A stretch of 36,010 nucleotides of DNA from the IMG/VR virus record IMGVR_UViG_3300020051_002041, positions 1 through 36,010 of that record; one strand, written 5' to 3'. A program made the position numbers and the translations under genes. This document shows, piece by piece, positions 8,391-16,566 of this stretch (positions are counted from its first letter, which is position 1; each line of letters opens with the position of its first letter). This DNA is from a virus. The notes under the pieces are model-generated. The model saw only the letters and a list, made by a program, of their open reading frames with translations. It was not told the DNA's origin and ran no database searches.

Positions 8391-8908
8391 TTAGTATACT
8401 GTACTTCTTTAAGCTCGTCGTACCATTTTAAATTTTGGTATATTTCTCTAGGGCCGCCGAATGTGCTTGCTTTACCTTCACTCATACGTTTTAAAAAATT
8501 TACAAGTTTATGATTATATTCGTTAAACGTTAACCAAACACGACTGTATCCTAGTGATTCTGCCCACTTAATTTGTTGCGGAAATATATGTCGAGCTTGG
8601 CACCAGTGCCCGCCACCGCGGTAGTCAGGGTGTGTAAATGCTCTTACACCGATAATAGGAACGTCATTGTAGATATATGCACCACTCATAGCAATAGGTT
8701 TATCATCGTTTGAAACAATATTAAATACTCCAAATCTTTGTTTATGATAAAGCAAATTTAATAAAGTGTGCGGCTTATTTTGCCAATCACTTACATCGTA
8801 ATTAGCGTATGCAGGTTCTTTTAAATAATATGCATCTTCGCACAATGTTATTAATCTATTGTGTTGTTCGTCTGTTACTGTGTCAGGTGTAAAAGTTTCA
8901 ATTTTCAT
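8336..8908 (-). CDS. GNAT-family N-acetyltransferase
   Basis: This 190-residue protein has GNAT features: the strand IIGVRAFTHPDY followed by the acetyl-CoA pyrophosphate loop RGGGHW (motif A, R-x-x-G-x), a helix, then YSRVWLTFNEYNHKLVNFLKRM (motif B). It would move an acetyl group from acetyl-CoA to an amine. It is the last gene of the 17777-8336 operon, and its start overlaps the upstream oxygenase by 11 nt. The target is unknown; an amino-sugar or a modified residue produced by the neighbouring enzymes is a guess from context. Confidence 0.7.
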   Translation of the reverse strand: MKIETFTPDTVTDEQHNRLITLCEDAYYLKEPAYANYDVSDWQNKPHTLLNLLYHKQRFGVFNIVSNDDKPIAMSGAYIYNDVPIIGVRAFTHPDYRGGGHWCQARHIFPQQIKWAESLGYSRVWLTFNEYNHKLVNFLKRMSEGKASTFGGPREIYQNLKWYDELKEVQYTNQIIAELDILSYKAAQSS

Positions 8909-9401
8909 ATTCTATAAACTCGTCTATATCTGATGGTTGCCAATCCATAGGCATACGTAACATATAAGTGTATCTTTCGTGTTCATTGTGTATACTATGC
9001 GGAACTCTAGTATCCATAACAAAAATTTTCGTAGTGGCATATCTAGACAACAGTTTAGCTTGTCTTAATTCCCAAACCCATAAGTTGTTTGGTTTATTAG
9101 GTTTTCCCTTGGTTTTCCAAAAATGTGTATAACTTTTTTCATATCCAATAACTGGAATATTAACGCTCCAAATATAATTTATGCCTGCATATAAATCTCT
9201 ATGACAATGTGTCTGTTTAGTTGCAGGGTGCCGTAATGTTTCACAAAGAACTGGAGTTTTTCCTAAAAAGTCAATAAATTCTCGAACTTCGTCTGTATAT
9301 GGACCGTTGTACGCATGTACATTAATTTTTGCGTTTAACACTATAGGTATTAAACTTTGTTGCAACTCTAAAAATTTTGGGTAATCTATCGTGTAATACA
9401 T
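8898..9401 (-). CDS. 2OG-Fe(II) oxygenase, small
   Basis: This 167-residue protein has HRD (H67, D69), distal H135 in RVPHSIHNE, and R143 in ERYTYMLRM. It is short, near the minimal double-stranded beta-helix core. Its start overlaps the upstream oxygenase stop by 16 nt, and it overlaps the acetyltransferase downstream by 11 nt, so it lies in a translationally coupled chain. Substrate unknown. Confidence 0.72.
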   Translation of the reverse strand: MYYTIDYPKFLELQQSLIPIVLNAKINVHAYNGPYTDEVREFIDFLGKTPVLCETLRHPATKQTHCHRDLYAGINYIWSVNIPVIGYEKSYTHFWKTKGKPNKPNNLWVWELRQAKLLSRYATTKIFVMDTRVPHSIHNEHERYTYMLRMPMDWQPSDIDEFIEYEN

Positions 9402-10087
9402 TTTATTTTATATGCCCAAAAAACATTATCTTCGGTCCCAGGAATCCATTTATGTAAAATATTAGTTTGCACTAATGTAGGTTTGTTAATATTTATAATA
9501 GCATCTTTATACTCTATTATTGTATGTCCTTTAATAGGTACTATAACAAGTCCCCATATTCCAGGTGCTTGATGCCAGTCTACTGTTCTTGTAAGTTGAC
9601 TTACGTACTCAGAATGATGCAAATGCAGCCAGGCCCTATCATTAATTAAACTATTATTGTGTTTTTGTTTTAACCATTCCTGCCATAACAATTTAGTATC
9701 TGGCCATTGCCAAGTTTGTTCTAATTCTATCTGTATAAATTGTCTAGGATTTGGCGTACAAACCCTGTGCTCTTCAGATACATTTATACACCAAGATTGA
9801 TTTTTTTCTGATGTAAAGTTTCCTGTCCTAAATTCAGTTTTTCCGTTTCCTGGCTCTATATATACATTAATTACCCATTCTCCCCTAGTATCTCTATGCC
9901 AAATTGATTCTACAGGTTTTGGTATGTCAACAAATGACAATCTAGTATTACTAGGAAGATTTAAACGCTTTTGTAGAATATTAGGAATAGCATAATAATA
10001 AAGTTCATTTTTACCAGAATGCTGCAAGTCACTACATAAAGATTGATACTCTTCTTTCCAGCCGATGTCTGTGTATGCAGAAAAAAA
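9386..10087 (-). CDS. 2OG-Fe(II) oxygenase with uncertain 5' end abutting the tRNA
   Basis: The frame shows WHRD with an adjoining RGEW segment, then EEHRVC and PRQFIQIEL (Fe and 2OG ligands), and a C-terminal half of about 110 residues with no motif I recognise. No ATG or GTG follows the tRNA. The frame runs open through the tRNA up to a TTG at 10180, which would encode the tRNA itself as about 30 residues. Coding-like sequence begins right after the tRNA (SAYTDIGW, KEEYQSL). The first later start codon is a TTG at 10027, which would remove part of that. The real start is unresolved: either a rare codon is used or the N-terminus was cut when the tRNA entered. I give the tRNA edge as the limit. 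Confidence 0.6.
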   Translation of the reverse strand, partial: FFSAYTDIGWKEEYQSLCSDLQHSGKNELYYYAIPNILQKRLNLPSNTRLSFVDIPKPVESIWHRDTRGEWVINVYIEPGNGKTEFRTGNFTSEKNQSWCINVSEEHRVCTPNPRQFIQIELEQTWQWPDTKLLWQEWLKQKHNNSLINDRAWLHLHHSEYVSQLTRTVDWHQAPGIWGLVIVPIKGHTIIEYKDAIININKPTLVQTNILHKWIPGTEDNVFWAYKIKCITR

Positions 10088-10178
10088 TGGTGCGGCTGGG
10101 GGATTCGAACCACCGTAGGTGCTATTGCTACCATCTGATTTACAGTCAGACACGTTTGACCACTCCGTCACGAGCCGC
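10088..10178 (-). tRNA. tRNA-Tyr (anticodon GTA), class II with long variable arm
   Basis: Read on the minus strand, the acceptor strands GCGGCT and AGCCGC pair and are followed by ACCA in the DNA, so CCA appears encoded. The anticodon stem TCTGA/TCAGA holds the loop CTGTAAA with anticodon GTA. The D loop is purine-rich (GAGTGGTCAAA). A long variable arm (GGTAGC, AATA loop, GCACC) and a T loop TTCGAAT complete a class II tRNA. My hand fold has one mismatch in the T stem and leaves the seventh acceptor pair open. It overlaps the 3' end of the upstream SGNH gene by 33 nt. Confidence 0.85.
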
Positions 10179-10727
10179 AATAGTATTTAACAAGTGCGTT
10201 GCAATTAATGCGTTGCCTTTGGCTGTAATGCCGTTTGGTCCTTGAGAAAAATCACATCTATTAGATTTTGCTATTGTCATGCATTTAATATCTTCATTAG
10301 ATAATTTAATCCAATTAGGAAATGGGTGCGCAGTATCAACACAATTAATTACAAACGTATTTGTATCATTACAATACTGTTCTATTTGCATTGCAGCACC
10401 ATATAGCCTTGCACGTTCTAATTCTTTATCTCTAAAATAAGTGTTATAGGTTTCGAGCATTTCAATTTCATCTGGGAGAAGTCCGTAATCACTGCTTGCA
10501 TCAAAATCGTAATCTCTATTTGGTGAATAAATTAATCTGCTTTGACTATGAAACACAACTGCAATATCAGGTTTAGTTTTTTTTAAGTCTAATAAAGAGC
10601 GTTCCTCTGAGCCCATGCGGACACCCACATTAACTATGTCAGCACCTAACGTTGTTCCAATTAAATCTATAAATGATTCGCTGCTACGATATGCACAAGT
10701 AGAATGGCCATAAAATCCTATTTTCAT
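10146..10727 (-). CDS. SGNH/GDSL-like protein, probably lacking the catalytic His; 3' end inside tRNA
   Basis: This 193-residue protein opens with a strand and GHS (residues 7-9), like the nucleophile block of SGNH esterases. It has NVGVRMGSEE near residue 33. It ends with GPNGITAKGN where active relatives have D-x-x-H-L-S. Compared with the SGNH gene at 19833 (DDGHHLSLQGN), the catalytic His is replaced by Asn or Gly, so it may be inactive or only bind its ligand. The last ten codons (AARDGVVKRV) and the stop come from the 5' half of the tRNA-Tyr gene, so the natural C-terminus was probably altered. ATG at 10727 overlaps the previous stop (TAATG). Confidence 0.55.
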   Translation of the reverse strand: MKIGFYGHSTCAYRSSESFIDLIGTTLGADIVNVGVRMGSEERSLLDLKKTKPDIAVVFHSQSRLIYSPNRDYDFDASSDYGLLPDEIEMLETYNTYFRDKELERARLYGAAMQIEQYCNDTNTFVINCVDTAHPFPNWIKLSNEDIKCMTIAKSNRCDFSQGPNGITAKGNALIATHLLNTIAARDGVVKRV

Positions 10728-11209
10728 TATATTGCCTTAGTTACTATTAGTCGTTCAAAGGTAAAAGGATATTTTACCTGTAATATAAGTGCTACCCTAT
10801 AATCATCTGTTCGATTTTCATAACTGTGAGGTAAGTCACATCTAAATGCAATAGGGCCTGTAATATCAAATACATGCTCGCCATTATTGTGTATTGTTAA
10901 AGGACTATTGTAATTTTTAAGAGGAAATAAAAAATTAACTGTACGCTGTATACTATCTAACCCAGAACTATCAGTATGCGGATCTATAACAGTATTAGGA
11001 GTAGTTCTAATAAAACTGCTGTTGTAAAACCGCACTTTAGGTAGTTGTTGGATTATACTTTTTATCAACGGATGATCTAATCCAAAAGCAGGTACGATTT
11101 CTTGAGGTATTTGCCTACCTAATTCTTTAGATGCACGATTATATTCCAAAGAATTTGCTAAACTTAAAAGTTCTTCTTTGTTATATTCTACATCTAACTT
11201 TTTAAACAT
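10727..11209 (-). CDS. 2OG-Fe(II) oxygenase
   Basis: This 160-residue protein has HTD (H78, D80), distal H128 in LPHSYENR, and R138 in DYRVALILQV, a compact but complete ligand set like small hydroxylases of the aspartyl hydroxylase group. TAATG overlaps join it to genes on both sides, so it is co-translated with the oxygenase upstream and the SGNH-like gene downstream. Substrate unknown. Confidence 0.76.
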   Translation of the reverse strand: MFKKLDVEYNKEELLSLANSLEYNRASKELGRQIPQEIVPAFGLDHPLIKSIIQQLPKVRFYNSSFIRTTPNTVIDPHTDSSGLDSIQRTVNFLFPLKNYNSPLTIHNNGEHVFDITGPIAFRCDLPHSYENRTDDYRVALILQVKYPFTFERLIVTKAI

Positions 11210-11940
11210 TACGATTCGCCAGCATCTAATATATTTAATACACGCAACACATTATCATACGTTTTTGGTATATTCATAACTAAATGTATGCTGTCATGAA
11301 CATAACTGTGCGTCCTATGTGTTTTTCTAGTATCTATATAGTATGCACGACCTTCTTCAATTTGTCTAACTCTGTGATCATGTTCCCATTCATAATGTGC
11401 ATGTCCGGTATTAGTAAGAAATAATACAATTCTAAATGTTTGACGTTGTAATAAAATACCATCTCTATGTTTAGGAAACCAGCCGCCGGTGTTAACCTTT
11501 ACTAAACTACAACGACCTAATTTAGGAAAAACATTTAACAACGGGTGTATACTCTGTAGGTCATAATATAATTCAGTAGGAGTGTCAAAATCTAATTCAG
11601 ACAATTTGCGACCTGTGCGGCGTTGGGCTTCTGGCATAGATAAACTATCAGTCGGAGTATCGCCAGGCAATCCTATTAAATTTAGCCCTTGTCGATCATT
11701 AAGTACACCTTCTCGATGCAAATAAGGAACCCATGATGATTCATATTTTTTAATTTCTTGCTGAAATTGAAATAAATCTACTTTAAAGTTTAGTGGAACA
11801 AAATCTCCAATTGCGTCTAATTGCATTTCACAAGCAATATCCATTATTTTAGGATTAGTGATTATCCCTTCCTCATACGCTTCAAGATAATTAACTTTAA
11901 GTTTCTTTTTTTCTTCAGTTGTAATGATATGATTCTTCAT
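11209..11940 (-). CDS. 2OG-Fe(II) oxygenase, aspartyl/asparaginyl hydroxylase-like
   Basis: This 243-residue protein has a helical N-terminal region followed by the oxygenase core: HRD (H158, D160), then KTHRTHSYVHDSIHLVMNI with distal H208 or H211. This H-x-x-H-S pattern with a final HLVMN strand is typical of aspartyl/asparaginyl hydroxylase-like enzymes. A GGAG ribosome-binding site stands 7 nt before the ATG at 11940. Its stop overlaps the next start by 1 nt. Substrate unknown. Confidence 0.78.
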   Translation of the reverse strand: MKNHIITTEEKKKLKVNYLEAYEEGIITNPKIMDIACEMQLDAIGDFVPLNFKVDLFQFQQEIKKYESSWVPYLHREGVLNDRQGLNLIGLPGDTPTDSLSMPEAQRRTGRKLSELDFDTPTELYYDLQSIHPLLNVFPKLGRCSLVKVNTGGWFPKHRDGILLQRQTFRIVLFLTNTGHAHYEWEHDHRVRQIEEGRAYYIDTRKTHRTHSYVHDSIHLVMNIPKTYDNVLRVLNILDAGES

Positions 11941-12633
11941 TTAAATCTCCGTAAAGATACTTAGTCCAATTTTTCGATTGATACCTACTTTTTTGAAGTT
12001 ACTAGAGCAATGTATCTTTAAACTATCAAATGCTATTATCGATCCTATTGTCCATGGATAATATGTTTGCACACTAAGACCTTCTAACCATTCTTCCTTT
12101 AAATGACTGAGTAATTGTAATTTTATTGGTTTAAGTATACTAGTGTTTGATAAATTTTCAATATCAGTATAATCGTATAGATGCTTGTTATAAAAGATAA
12201 CTTCTTTTTCAAACACTTCACCTTTGAAAAACTTTACTGGGCCGCCATAATAATATTGATCAAACATGACCAATTTAATTTTATTACAATCACCTGATTC
12301 TACCCATAACGGTATAGTAAATGCTTTGTAACTATTTGGATAATCATAACTATCGTCTATATGCAATACGTGAGGATTATCAACATCAAAGAAGTGGCAA
12401 GCACGAACTTTAAAATTGCCAAACTGTTTGCGCAACAGTATAAGCATATCGTCAATTATGCCTGTTCCTTCTTTTACATAAACTACTTTTGGACCTGTAT
12501 TTTTTTCTATTTTGTCTTGACTATGATAGTAGTCTAATAGAAATTTAATCTTAGTTTCGTCCAATGCATTAAATATTTGCACAGGATCAGAATGTGTTTT
12601 TTTAATTTTTTCTATTTGTGTACTACTGCGCAT
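11941..12633 (-). CDS. 2OG-Fe(II) oxygenase, same subfamily as 20563-21459
   Basis: This protein has 230 residues from the ATG at 12633, chosen over the longer frame reaching 12744 because AAGAG lies just upstream and the overlap with the preceding radical SAM gene drops to 11 nt. Ligands are HID (H91, D93), distal H208 in LKIHCSS, and R220/K221 in INRKIGLSIF. The order of landmarks (ENMR/NMR opening, IPLW after the HxD, LEGLS near the end, then PW-x-x-G) matches the oxygenase at 20563. In both loci the gene directly follows a radical SAM gene. I infer a shared substrate class. Confidence 0.72.
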   Translation of the reverse strand: MRSSTQIEKIKKTHSDPVQIFNALDETKIKFLLDYYHSQDKIEKNTGPKVVYVKEGTGIIDDMLILLRKQFGNFKVRACHFFDVDNPHVLHIDDSYDYPNSYKAFTIPLWVESGDCNKIKLVMFDQYYYGGPVKFFKGEVFEKEVIFYNKHLYDYTDIENLSNTSILKPIKLQLLSHLKEEWLEGLSVQTYYPWTIGSIIAFDSLKIHCSSNFKKVGINRKIGLSIFTEI

Positions 12634-13741
12634 GTTTTCTCTTAGGTATCTTACTATCAGCACTTGATACACAACTCTTAGTAATACATGTTTTAGGTGT
12701 CTTAAACAGTGTAAAACCTGTTTCGATGTTACCAAGAGGTGCATCGTGACAACTATAGCTTCTTTTTACCGAACCGTCTGGCTCGCGTATTATAATGCCA
12801 CTGTAACCGGCATTGCAAGCCCATCCTTCAAAATTGTTGAAATTAAAGGCGTTAAATCGTTCTGCTTGGTCCATGTACCATTTTTCGCCCTTAGAGTCTT
12901 TTAACTCAACTTGCATATGCCAAGGAACACTTGCATCATTTTTTCCCATAATATCTCTAGGAACTTGGAATGTTGCTTTAGGTCTACCTTCCCATTTACG
13001 CTTGCTCTCTGTGTACGCACGTTGCGGCATGCCGTTGTGTAGTCGCTTTAGGTTCTCTGCTGTATACCCATCAACTACTCGGCTAGCTGTAGGGTCGCTT
13101 TGAGGCTTTAGCGTGACGTTTATGCCTTGCTCGTGAAAGAACAATGCGTTTTCCCAATCACGCTCAAACCAGTCCGGAACCATAACCATATTAATCGTAA
13201 CTTGTACATCGTGCTCTTGACAGAAGATTAGCTTGTCTGCAAAGTCCTGCATCTTCTCTTTAGTGTTTAAATGTTCTGTATGCAGGCTTGCTGTAATACT
13301 TGCACGATGGAATGGCTTTACTGCCTCCACATACTGCTCAAACCAAGCCATATTGCGTGAGCAGTTTGATGTCATGTGAACACTAGTATAATTAGTATTA
13401 TCAACATCATCAGCAAGATGTTTGAGAATATCCAAGTAGCCAGGGTGAAAAGTAGGCTCACCGCCAGATAAACTAAAATGAAAACTATTAAAACCGTTAT
13501 CACGAGCTTGCCTCTTTATTTCATCAATTGTATGAAGACATAGTTCTGTTGGTCTATGGTCTTTGCGATCACTTCTAGCATAGGGCCAACAGTAACTACA
13601 CTTATAGTTACAGAATCTCCCAAGCAACCAACTAACAGTAAATAGATCCCTGTAGAGAAGAGTTCTTTGGCCTACACTAACAATATCCTCAAAAGGAATT
13701 TTAGTAAAATCATAATTGCTCCATTTTAAATCTTCAGTCAT
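12623..13741 (-). CDS. Radical SAM enzyme (GC-richer than neighbours)
   Basis: This 372-residue protein has the cluster motif at C44, C48, C51 (CNYKCSYC), the SAM-binding GGEPTFH near residue 94, and HMTSNCSR and SITASLHTE strands of the TIM-barrel. Late cysteines (C at WACNAG, YSCHDA, KTCITKSC) suggest a SPASM-like auxiliary cluster region. GC by hand over 13021-13260 is 47 percent, against 29 percent over 14041-14160, pointing to a different recent source. It is followed by an oxygenase overlapping by 11 nt. AGAGAAGC precedes the start. Confidence 0.85.
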   Translation of the reverse strand: MTEDLKWSNYDFTKIPFEDIVSVGQRTLLYRDLFTVSWLLGRFCNYKCSYCWPYARSDRKDHRPTELCLHTIDEIKRQARDNGFNSFHFSLSGGEPTFHPGYLDILKHLADDVDNTNYTSVHMTSNCSRNMAWFEQYVEAVKPFHRASITASLHTEHLNTKEKMQDFADKLIFCQEHDVQVTINMVMVPDWFERDWENALFFHEQGINVTLKPQSDPTASRVVDGYTAENLKRLHNGMPQRAYTESKRKWEGRPKATFQVPRDIMGKNDASVPWHMQVELKDSKGEKWYMDQAERFNAFNFNNFEGWACNAGYSGIIIREPDGSVKRSYSCHDAPLGNIETGFTLFKTPKTCITKSCVSSADSKIPKRKHAQ

Positions 13742-13753
13742 AAGTTTGCTTCT

Positions 13754-14968
13754 CTATATATCATATATGTAATCGAACTTGTTTGGAAAATCTTTTTTCA
13801 TTACGTGTTTAAAAAATTCAAGTTCGCTTCTTAATTGTTTATTATTTTCTAAATTAAAGCAATGATTGTCTATTGACTGAAATACATTTAAAAAATGTTC
13901 TGCCGATGATTCATCAAGTACTGCGTTAATTTTTTCTTTTAGTCCAACAAGATATTTACTAGGTAAACTATCTAATGTCATAGAAAAAGGTGAAGTGAGA
14001 ATTATAGGATTTATTTTGCATGCTTTGCCTTTCATTTTGTCATTCCACCAAATTATTAATTGATCAAGTTCTATAATACTTAACGCATGCATTACCGGCA
14101 CTATTGTAATCTTAAAATTTTCTTTTATATAAGGCATTGCAAGATCAATATTTTGGTTAATAGTTTTCCAATTAGATGCATGGCGTAAATATTCTAATGT
14201 GTCTCCGTATGCATCTATACTTAAATTTAATTCAACTGACCTAAATTCTAACAATAAATCTAATTGAGCAGACGTTATTTTACTAAAGTTAGTGTTGCAC
14301 CAAAAATTTATATTTTTTGCATAGCCTCTAGTTACTAATGACTCAATATATGTCCAAAGTTCTTTTATTATAAACGGTTCTCCGCCAGTAACATACAACT
14401 GTGTTAACTGACTGTCTACTTCAGAAAGTCCTTCCCAAAATTTTGGAACTTTGGCAATATTTTTAAATGGAACGCTATTTCTATTCCATCTATCAAAATT
14501 AAACTTTTCAGCAACAGCTGGATCGGTTCGATTATATATTGATTCAATTAAACTTGAATAGAATGGTTCGCACATTATGCATGCTTGGTTACAAGTTTTT
14601 GAAACTTGCAAATTATAATATATCGGCACTATGTCTTCGCTGTTAGACCAACGTTCCATATTGTTGGCTACTGCTGGATCGTCAATTGCATCTATATCAA
14701 GTTGTCGCTTGCTTTTAAGGCCCTTTGCTTCTTTATTCCAACACGATGCACACTCTCGATTTTTAATTCTTCTAAGATTATTTCTTCTAATCGTGTTGTA
14801 AGCATTACTATTAAATATTTCTTTAATTGTATAGGTTGACAAATCAAGCTCGTTGTCATTCATGTGAGCTGCTTCACAGCAAAACTTTACTAGTCCATTA
14901 GGATCTGTACTAAAATGTTGCCAAAGATGAGGACAAAACGTAGGATGACTTTTTAATGGATTAGTCAT
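13754..14968 (-). CDS. Twitch domain-type radical SAM enzyme
   Basis: This 404-residue protein has an N-terminal cysteine module (C12, C30, C31, C73, C76) of the sort called a twitch or SPASM-like auxiliary cluster. The radical SAM motif follows at C126, C130, C133 (CNQACIMC) and GGEPFI near residue 195. The layout matches the proteins at 16566 and 21446. Its start overlaps the SDR gene stop by 8 nt with GGATG as ribosome-binding site. The TIM-barrel strand NLSIDAYGDT is clear. Substrate not predictable. Confidence 0.85.
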   Translation of the reverse strand: MTNPLKSHPTFCPHLWQHFSTDPNGLVKFCCEAAHMNDNELDLSTYTIKEIFNSNAYNTIRRNNLRRIKNRECASCWNKEAKGLKSKRQLDIDAIDDPAVANNMERWSNSEDIVPIYYNLQVSKTCNQACIMCEPFYSSLIESIYNRTDPAVAEKFNFDRWNRNSVPFKNIAKVPKFWEGLSEVDSQLTQLYVTGGEPFIIKELWTYIESLVTRGYAKNINFWCNTNFSKITSAQLDLLLEFRSVELNLSIDAYGDTLEYLRHASNWKTINQNIDLAMPYIKENFKITIVPVMHALSIIELDQLIIWWNDKMKGKACKINPIILTSPFSMTLDSLPSKYLVGLKEKINAVLDESSAEHFLNVFQSIDNHCFNLENNKQLRSELEFFKHVMKKDFPNKFDYIYDI

Positions 14969-15518
14969 GTTGCATCCTATCTATGCTGATTTCATTAATA
15001 TTAATATCGCTAGGTTGATCAATTAGCCATTTAATATATTCAGCTGCTTTACTAATGTTTAAGCATTTTCGATCAGGGTGTTTTTCCTGATTGTTTGTTA
15101 GTGTGCCAAAACTAATATAACTAACTTTAGGTGCATCACTATTCCACACTCCGCTGATTGCTAAAGTGTTTGAATAATCTCTTAACGCTTTTTTTTCAGC
15201 ATTATATAACCAGGCTTTTCCATTTTTTACTCTATCAGTTGTGCTACCTACGCAAATAATTCTTGTAGGTTTTTTTACTTCAATTAGTTTTTTATAAACA
15301 GTATCTAATAACACAGTTTGATTAAATTTCCATAAGGCACTGTTAATAACTACTACGTCGTGGTGTTGAGCTAATTTTGCAAATAATTCTTGACCTGAAG
15401 TTGTAGTAAGATCAAAGCCCGATGCCCGGCTGGCAAAATTTGCGTCAATATATATTTTTTTAAGTTCTTTAGCTAACCCAAAATTAGAATTGCCACTTAT
15501 TAATATTTTACAAGACAT
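14961..15518 (-). CDS. Short-chain dehydrogenase/reductase-like protein
   Basis: This 185-residue protein has a Rossmann start (ILISGNSNFGLA, residues 5-16, the G-x-x-x-x-G form of the nucleotide loop), VVVINSA near 55 in the position of the NAG motif, a catalytic-type Ser at S92 in VGSTT, and YNAEK (Y105, K109), the SDR Y-x-x-x-K pair. It is shorter than the usual 250 residues because the C-terminal substrate lobe is reduced. It would use NAD(P)H for a carbonyl/alcohol or epimerase-type step. It lies between two radical SAM genes with 8-11 nt overlaps. Confidence 0.7.
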   Translation of the reverse strand: MSCKILISGNSNFGLAKELKKIYIDANFASRASGFDLTTTSGQELFAKLAQHHDVVVINSALWKFNQTVLLDTVYKKLIEVKKPTRIICVGSTTDRVKNGKAWLYNAEKKALRDYSNTLAISGVWNSDAPKVSYISFGTLTNNQEKHPDRKCLNISKAAEYIKWLIDQPSDININEISIDRMQHD

Positions 15519-16566
15519 ATTTTTTATCTAACCGTTTTTTAGTACCGCAGGTTTCAATACAGGCACTGCATTTTCCTAGTTGATTTTCTTGCGCTATTGC
15601 CCAGCTATCATGTATAATCGAAAAGAACTTACCTTTGATAATTTCATCCATTGTGTGATTTTTTAGATTAAATGTATCTGTGCCGCCAGCCAACTCATAC
15701 CATAACTTTAATTTTTTGTCGTTATTAAACATTCTTGCGCCAAGGTGGCAACACGGATATACTGCACCTGTTGCCATAATCATAATATCGCGATTTCCAA
15801 TAACTTCACAATCAATAGTTGTAGTATTTTCTGGCAATGCTTTTCGAGTAGGATCATTCCTAATCTTTTGCATTCCCATTATATCGTTCCATTTTTTAGA
15901 TTTCTTTTTACTAATTTTTTCTAACATCTCAAACTGAAACTCGATAGTTTTATTACTATACATGCTATCAGTAGCTCCGTTCCTATGACTTTGTATTATA
16001 AAAAAGTTTTGAAATCCAACATCTATACTATATGATCGGGCATCTAAAACTTGATGTTCATTCCACGGAAATACAATAAATTGCCAATGGGCACATCCGC
16101 CTGCATCTATAAACGCTTTAATGTTTTGATTTAGTTTATTCCAATTTACGCCTACGCGATATTTGTGGTTAGTATCTTCTAAGCCATCAATGCCAAATAC
16201 AATCCAGCGGTTGCCTTGATATAGTTCTGCTAATTTTTTCCAATCTTTTTCATTTTTTAATCCGCCGTTTGTACTACAAATAATTTTAATGTCAGGCCAT
16301 TCGTCTATAAAATGCTGTGTAATTTCGTATAGTTTTGGATGAGTTAATGGATCGCCGAAACTACCACAAAATCTAACAGCGTTTAATCTTGGTAGCTGTT
16401 CTTTTGTAAATCTTTCTTTTATCAATTCTAAAGATAGCATGTCTTTATCTAAAAACGGACGACATAAACTATCAATTTCTCTTACACATTCGGGACATTT
16501 TGCATTACAAAAATTTGTAAGATCGAAATGCAATTGTTCTATGTCTTTAGATTCTAATGGCCACAT
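15508..16566 (-). CDS. Radical SAM/SPASM enzyme (paralogue of 22879-23961)
   Basis: This 352-residue protein has the radical SAM motif at C20, C24, C27 (CNAKCPEC) very near the N-terminus, and C-terminal cysteines (CEVIG, YPCCHLGA, CSACIETC) of a SPASM domain with auxiliary [4Fe-4S] clusters. SPASM enzymes often modify peptides or sugars. It is clearly homologous to the protein at 22879: both contain DGLxDTNHxYRxGVNWN and NEHQV in the same order. The start overlaps the twitch radical SAM stop (TAATG). Substrate unknown. Confidence 0.86.
   Translation of the reverse strand: MWPLESKDIEQLHFDLTNFCNAKCPECVREIDSLCRPFLDKDMLSLELIKERFTKEQLPRLNAVRFCGSFGDPLTHPKLYEITQHFIDEWPDIKIICSTNGGLKNEKDWKKLAELYQGNRWIVFGIDGLEDTNHKYRVGVNWNKLNQNIKAFIDAGGCAHWQFIVFPWNEHQVLDARSYSIDVGFQNFFIIQSHRNGATDSMYSNKTIEFQFEMLEKISKKKSKKWNDIMGMQKIRNDPTRKALPENTTTIDCEVIGNRDIMIMATGAVYPCCHLGARMFNNDKKLKLWYELAGGTDTFNLKNHTMDEIIKGKFFSIIHDSWAIAQENQLGKCSACIETCGTKKRLDKKYVL

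Noticed and set aside
9490-9497. TATAAATA on the minus strand inside the 9386 oxygenase gene
   Set aside because: It lies within coding sequence about 90 nt from the next start and reads as ordinary codons (Tyr/Ile/Asn-rich frame). AT-rich DNA gives such matches by chance.
10088-10178. tRNA as a prophage attachment site
   Set aside because: No integrase and no second copy of the tRNA end were seen in the window; T4-like phages commonly carry tRNA genes.
10088-10180. tRNA-encoded residues as the true N-terminus of the 9386 oxygenase
   Set aside because: The about 30 residues are simply the tRNA sequence read in frame from a TTG, with no ribosome-binding site.
12634-12744. Longer start for the 11941 oxygenase at 12744
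   Set aside because: It would overlap the radical SAM gene by 122 nt and adds residues unlike an oxygenase N-terminus; the ATG at 12633 has a ribosome-binding site.
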